Part shown: positions 56,357 through 59,429 of the stretch, one piece after another
Layout: the number at the start of each line of letters is the position of its first letter
Numbering within the stretch: the stretch's first letter is position 1
DNA from: an uncultured Saprospiraceae bacterium
Lineage (GTDB): Bacteria > Bacteroidota > Bacteroidia > Chitinophagales > Saprospiraceae
Assembly: GCA_937951685.1 (NCBI GenBank)
Contig: CALFBG010000029.1
Coordinates: 1 to 59,429, forward strand
Reading direction: 5' to 3'
Length of the DNA stretch: 59,429 nucleotides
The notes under the pieces: model-generated
Databases searched by the model: none
What the model was told of the DNA's origin: nothing
What the model saw: only the letters and a program-made list of their open reading frames with translations
Made by a program: the position numbers and the translations under genes

Positions 56357-56956
56357 TTATAAAGAAAAAGCGCGTAATTCCATTTCTAGTTGTGCATAAA
56401 CTTCCGCCATCCAGTGTGGACAGGGATAGCAAGCCAAAAACTCGCCCTCCGTTCTAATATCATTGGGAAAAACGAATACTTGACATTCCGTACTAGGAGG
56501 CAACTGTTTGGTAAATTGCTGATAAGACTGTGCGGATAATCGAATATTGGTCGCTTCCTTTGTTCCTAGCACTACGTCTTGGTATTGCGGGTAGGGATTT
56601 AAAAGTAGCTTTTGTTGTGCTTGGCGCAACGGAGATTGTTTTAAAGAAAAGTTTCCATTGCTAGTGGCTTGGAGTAGGTATTGTCCTACGGGAAAAGGCT
56701 GTAGCTGTGTAATTTTTAAATCCGCTAAGCGTTGTGGTGTGGGGGAGGAAGTCCAGATTTCTAGCTTCCGTTCTGCTTTAAAAAGTAGGAGTGTAAGCGT
56801 AGCATTCGAAGGATTTGGTTTTGGATTTTCCGAGATCGCATCGGCGCTTGGCTTTTCGGCGTCAACTTTCGCGCTTGTCTTTTGCTCCTGCGTACAAGCA
56901 AAGAGCAAAAGACAAGTTACGAAAGGGAAGATAATATTAGTAATTCCATTTTTCAT
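56357..56956 (-). CDS. Lipoprotein, possibly a degenerate L,D-transpeptidase-like protein
   Basis: The 199-residue protein has a lipoprotein signal (VTCLLLFAC). The mature part starts with a Lys/Ser/Pro linker and then shows KAERKLEIW, FPVGQYLL and, later, NIRLSAQSYQQFTKQLPPST followed by CQVFVFPND. The order faintly recalls YkuD-type L,D-transpeptidases, whose domain ends with GCIRL-like sequence, but the catalytic SxGC motif is absent. I therefore treat it as a lipoprotein of unknown function. It starts 16 nt after the DUF547 gene stop and is likely in its operon. Confidence 0.5.
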   Translation of the reverse strand: MKNGITNIIFPFVTCLLLFACTQEQKTSAKVDAEKPSADAISENPKPNPSNATLTLLLFKAERKLEIWTSSPTPQRLADLKITQLQPFPVGQYLLQATSNGNFSLKQSPLRQAQQKLLLNPYPQYQDVVLGTKEATNIRLSAQSYQQFTKQLPPSTECQVFVFPNDIRTEGEFLACYPCPHWMAEVYAQLEMELRAFSL

Positions 56957-56972
56957 GGAAGAAAAGTACAGT

Positions 56973-58124
56973 TTATTCGTTCAATTTCCAATTGTACGCT
57001 TTGTAGCTGACTGCTGCGCCGGCGTTGATCTTAGTATTGGCGTACTTATTCAAGTAATTGATCAGCTTACCAAAATCTTCTTTGTACCAGTCAAAGATCT
57101 TTGAAACTTCTACTTTATCCGCACTAATGGTGTTGAAGCTGTTGTTGTTAATAAAAGCTTTTGCTTGCTTTTCAAAGTTGCTATTCAGATTTTTCGCCGT
57201 CCAAGCACGATTGAGAATTGGAGGACAAGACTTTGCCGCACAATTAACCGCAAAATGAATTCTTGCATCTTTAAATTGAGGCCGTAAAATATCATTTTCG
57301 ATATTATTAAGAGAGTAAGTTTTGCTACCTAACTTAATCCATTTTTTGTCCCAAGGCTTCCCGCCATGCAAGTCGGTAATACTCGCCACGGGATAGTTAT
57401 CAACGATTAATTTGATCGTATAAGCATTATAAGCATTTATCCAGTAAGCCATTTTTTCATTTCTAGACCAAGAAGCTTGTACGGGATTATCCGATAAAGT
57501 CTTTAAGTATTGATCCAATGCAGCTTGTTGTGCTTTGAAGGCTTTGTAATTAACTTTACCAGCGCTACTGACATTTTTACGTAACATGGCGTCCCAAGCG
57601 TCGTGAGAAACACCCATTGGCGCAGCCGGTTTTTTTACAATCGGTTTGAGCTCCTTCTTTTCAGCGGGAGTATCCTTGGTGGCTTCGGTTGTTGATTTGA
57701 CGGCCGGCGTGATTGGTGTTTTTTTCACTACGGGCGCGTTTTCAGTAGCTTTTGGTACTACTTTCTTCGTTTCTTTTTTTACGGGCGTCGCTTCTACTAC
57801 CTTCTTTTCCGTTTTCGTGGGTTGCGTTGTTTGCTCCGCCGTTTTTTTCGTCGTTTGCTCCGCCGTCGGTTTGGTTTTCGCTTCTACAGCTTTCGTAGAG
57901 ACTTCTTTGACCGGCATAGCCGTTGCATCGTTATCCTGGCTAACAGGTGTAGCAGTTCCTTCTCCCACAGCAGCAGTCGCCAACGGTTGTTCCACCTTGA
58001 TCGGAGTGGCTTTTTCCATTTTTGCGGTTTTCGTATTGGTGGATTCTGTGTTGGAGGATTCCGTACCACAAGCAAAAAGCGCGGTGCTAAATAGGAGTAA
58101 GCAAAGAAATGTTAGGTTTTTCAT
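56973..58124 (-). CDS. DUF547 lipoprotein with Lys/Thr/Pro-rich linker
   Basis: The 383-residue protein has a lipoprotein signal (LLLFSTALFAC). Residues 25-165 are a low-complexity linker rich in Lys, Thr, Glu, Ala and Pro, including duplicated stretches such as TAEQTTKKTAEQTTQPTK. The C-terminal 210 residues are DUF547: MLRKNVSSAGKVNYKAFK, MAYWINAYNAYTIKLIVDNYP, GGKPWDKKW, HFAVNCAAKSCPP. The motif NCAAKSCPP and the conserved Trp/Asn/Tyr set suggest an enzyme, but the reaction is unknown. The linker could span the periplasm or peptidoglycan. A 56357-56956 lipoprotein follows 16 nt later. Confidence 0.8.
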   Translation of the reverse strand: MKNLTFLCLLLFSTALFACGTESSNTESTNTKTAKMEKATPIKVEQPLATAAVGEGTATPVSQDNDATAMPVKEVSTKAVEAKTKPTAEQTTKKTAEQTTQPTKTEKKVVEATPVKKETKKVVPKATENAPVVKKTPITPAVKSTTEATKDTPAEKKELKPIVKKPAAPMGVSHDAWDAMLRKNVSSAGKVNYKAFKAQQAALDQYLKTLSDNPVQASWSRNEKMAYWINAYNAYTIKLIVDNYPVASITDLHGGKPWDKKWIKLGSKTYSLNNIENDILRPQFKDARIHFAVNCAAKSCPPILNRAWTAKNLNSNFEKQAKAFINNNSFNTISADKVEVSKIFDWYKEDFGKLINYLNKYANTKINAGAAVSYKAYNWKLNE

Positions 58125-58198
58125 TTGTAATAAAAATTTTAAGATGATGATTTTATTTTAGTGACTTGAGGCGTTCTCCGCATCGATATTTTAACAAT

Positions 58199-58362
58199 GA
58201 AGTTGTTTTAAAATGATGTTAGAAACCGAAGGTAAAGGCTTGTGATTCAGGACGAAGCTCTTTTTGAGTTTCGCAGCCATAGCTGCGGTGACGAAAAAAA
58301 GCTGAAGTACTGGGTTGCAATGCTTTGCCTGTAAGTATTAAGATCTATTTTAAAACAACTTC
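58199..58362. mobile_element. MITE-like inverted-repeat element (family A)
   Basis: GAAGTTGTTTTAAAAT (58199-58214) is perfectly inverted at 58347-58362; one more outer base pair fits, making 17 bp. The 164-bp body holds CGCAGC-cata-GCTGCG (58272-58287) and no gene. Partial copies of either end are found at 3916-3937, 51621-51642 and 58674-58690. No transposase is in the window, so it would be non-autonomous. Confidence 0.6.
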
Positions 58363-58716
58363 AATATTTAAAAACAAGGTTTTAAACAGCATCTTTCTTT
58401 AAACCCCAAAAAGGGTCATTCTGTTGTAAAAAGCAGGACGTAGTGTTGCTCAACGGACAATTTTAACAAAACTTTAAAACACTGCTACAAATGTATGAAA
58501 ACCCTAGTGGATTCAGTGAAAGTAGCTTCTCATTTAGTAAAACGTCCTTCCTTTAAATACAATTGCCAAATTGTTCGGTTGATTACATAATATGTTTTTG
58601 GTGGGTCTACGAAATTTAGTAGTTTTACGTTCGTTCTTATGAAAACCCAAAGATTGCTAATTTAGGGTAATAGTAAGATCTATTTTTAAACAAATGCCTA
58701 CTATTAATACCTACTT
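58363..58716. other. Leader region of gldA
   Basis: There is no gene. TAAGATCTATTTTTAAACAA at about 58673-58692 resembles the right end of the family A element (TAAGATCTATTTTAAAACAA at 58338-58357), so a second, decayed element end lies 25 nt before gldA. No consensus promoter was identified. Confidence 0.4.
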
Positions 58717-59429
58717 ATGTCCGTTAAGATAGAACATTTGACTAAAGTTTACGGCAAACAACAAGCTGTAAAAGATTTGAGCTTCGAGGCAAAGAAGGGA
58801 GAAGTCCTCGGATTTCTGGGACCAAATGGTGCTGGAAAGACGACGACGATGAAAGTCATTACCTGTTTTATTCCTCAAACGGAAGGGAAAGTAGAAGTTT
58901 GTGGCTTTGATACCGCTGTAGACCCGATGCGCGTGCGAGAACAAATTGGCTATTTGCCAGAGCACAACCCTTTGTATAAGGATATGTACGTGCGAGAGTA
59001 TTTGCATTTTATCGCCGGACTCCACGGTCTCAAAAAAGCCCGTGCGCGGGTAGATTTGATGATTGAGATGACGGGATTAGAACGGGAGCAACGCAAATTG
59101 ATTGGTGCCCTGTCCAAAGGATATCGACAGCGAGTAGGTTTAGCGCAAGCGATGTTGCACGACCCGGAAGTTTTAATTCTTGATGAACCTACTTCTGGGC
59201 TTGATCCGAATCAATTGGTAGATATTCGTCAACTGATCAAAACGCTCGGAAAAGAAAAAACAGTTATTTTTTCAACCCATATCATGCAAGAAGTACAAGC
59301 CTTGTGTGATCGAGTCTTGATTATTAATAAAGGAGAAATCGTGGCCAATGACTCCATCGAGTCATTGCGGGAAGATTTGCGGGGAGATTCTTCGGTAACG
59401 GTAAGTTTCTTGCAACCCGTTTCTGAAAA
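58717..59429 (+). CDS. gldA: Gliding-type ABC transporter ATPase GldA (partial)
   Basis: The frame starts at ATG 58717 and is cut by the window end after 237 codons. Walker A GPNGAGKTT is at residues 35-43, then VGYLPEHNPLY-like GYLPEHNPLYKDMYVREYL, the signature LSKGYRQRVGLAQAMLHDP and Walker B LILDEPTSGLDPNQL, followed by FSTHIMQEVQALCDRVLII. YLPEHNPLY and LDPNQLV are especially close to Flavobacterium GldA, the ATPase of the GldAFG complex needed for gliding. gldF and gldG are expected beyond the window. The DNA upstream contains a family A element remnant. Confidence 0.85.
   Translation, partial: MSVKIEHLTKVYGKQQAVKDLSFEAKKGEVLGFLGPNGAGKTTTMKVITCFIPQTEGKVEVCGFDTAVDPMRVREQIGYLPEHNPLYKDMYVREYLHFIAGLHGLKKARARVDLMIEMTGLEREQRKLIGALSKGYRQRVGLAQAMLHDPEVLILDEPTSGLDPNQLVDIRQLIKTLGKEKTVIFSTHIMQEVQALCDRVLIINKGEIVANDSIESLREDLRGDSSVTVSFLQPVSE

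Noticed and set aside
57646-58161. A 171-residue plus-strand frame rich in Val, Phe, Ser and Thr
   Set aside because: It is antisense to the Lys/Thr/Glu-rich linker of the DUF547 protein; the low complexity produces a false frame.

Overview
The window comes from an AT-rich bacterium of the phylum Bacteroidota, most likely a Saprospiria (Saprospiraceae-like) member. The evidence is two giant secreted proteins with SprB repeats and type IX secretion (T9SS) C-terminal sorting domains, a gliding-type gldA, a fused SecDF, a PorE-like OmpA protein, an ASPIC/UnbV FG-GAP lipoprotein, a DUF3098 protein and TTTG-N19-TAnnTTTG promoter-like sequences. No tRNA, rRNA, CRISPR array, complete insertion sequence or prophage was recognised. 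The genus is inference.

Layout. 1-211: start of a secreted protein on the minus strand, cut by the window edge. 0.7-5 kb: an M48 metalloprotease and two unrecognised envelope proteins. 5-7.4 kb: nucleoside transporter nupC divergent from uridine kinase udk (nucleoside salvage). 7.6-12.9 kb: a DUF481 outer-membrane protein, then a minus-strand run ccmE-ccmF-DUF2520-small protein (cytochrome c maturation). 13.2-21 kb: a BNR/Vps10-like propeller protein and an FG-GAP/ASPIC lipoprotein, convergent across a 1.2 kb gene-free stretch that holds two near-identical candidate small-RNA units. 21-27 kb: a lipocalin-like lipoprotein, gpsA, a TlpA-like thiol-disulfide lipoprotein, an alpha/beta hydrolase and a membrane-anchored thioredoxin. 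26.9-30.3 kb: ftsX-DUF3098-uppP-truB on the minus strand. 30.7-35.5 kb: two small envelope proteins and leuS. 36-43.6 kb: a 2559-residue adhesin-like protein. 43.7-51.3 kb: PorE-like protein, secDF, a Kbp (BON-LysM) protein and a D-2-hydroxyacid dehydrogenase. 51.9-56.3 kb: a CotH/lamin-tail secreted protein. 56.4-59.4 kb: two lipoproteins and the start of gldA.

How the genes fit together. Much of the window serves the envelope: Sec export (SecDF), T9SS export and surface attachment (sorting-domain cargo and a PorE-like peptidoglycan anchor), gliding (GldA), lipid-carrier recycling (UppP), division (FtsX), periplasmic redox and cytochrome c assembly (CcmE, CcmF, TlpA-like protein), and phospholipid precursor synthesis (GpsA). 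LeuS, TruB, NupC and Udk are housekeeping.

Most noteworthy: (1) LeuS carries an in-frame insert of about 105 residues, just upstream of KMSKS, that reads like a DUF559/Vsr-type PD-(D/E)XK nuclease domain; (2) a pair of 135-nt direct repeats 544 nt apart, 94/95 identical in the core, whose only core difference keeps a base pair in a terminator hairpin; (3) three families of short inverted-repeat (MITE-like) elements, one of which supplies the nupC stop codon; (4) a CcmE with CxxxY in place of the usual haem-binding HxxxY.
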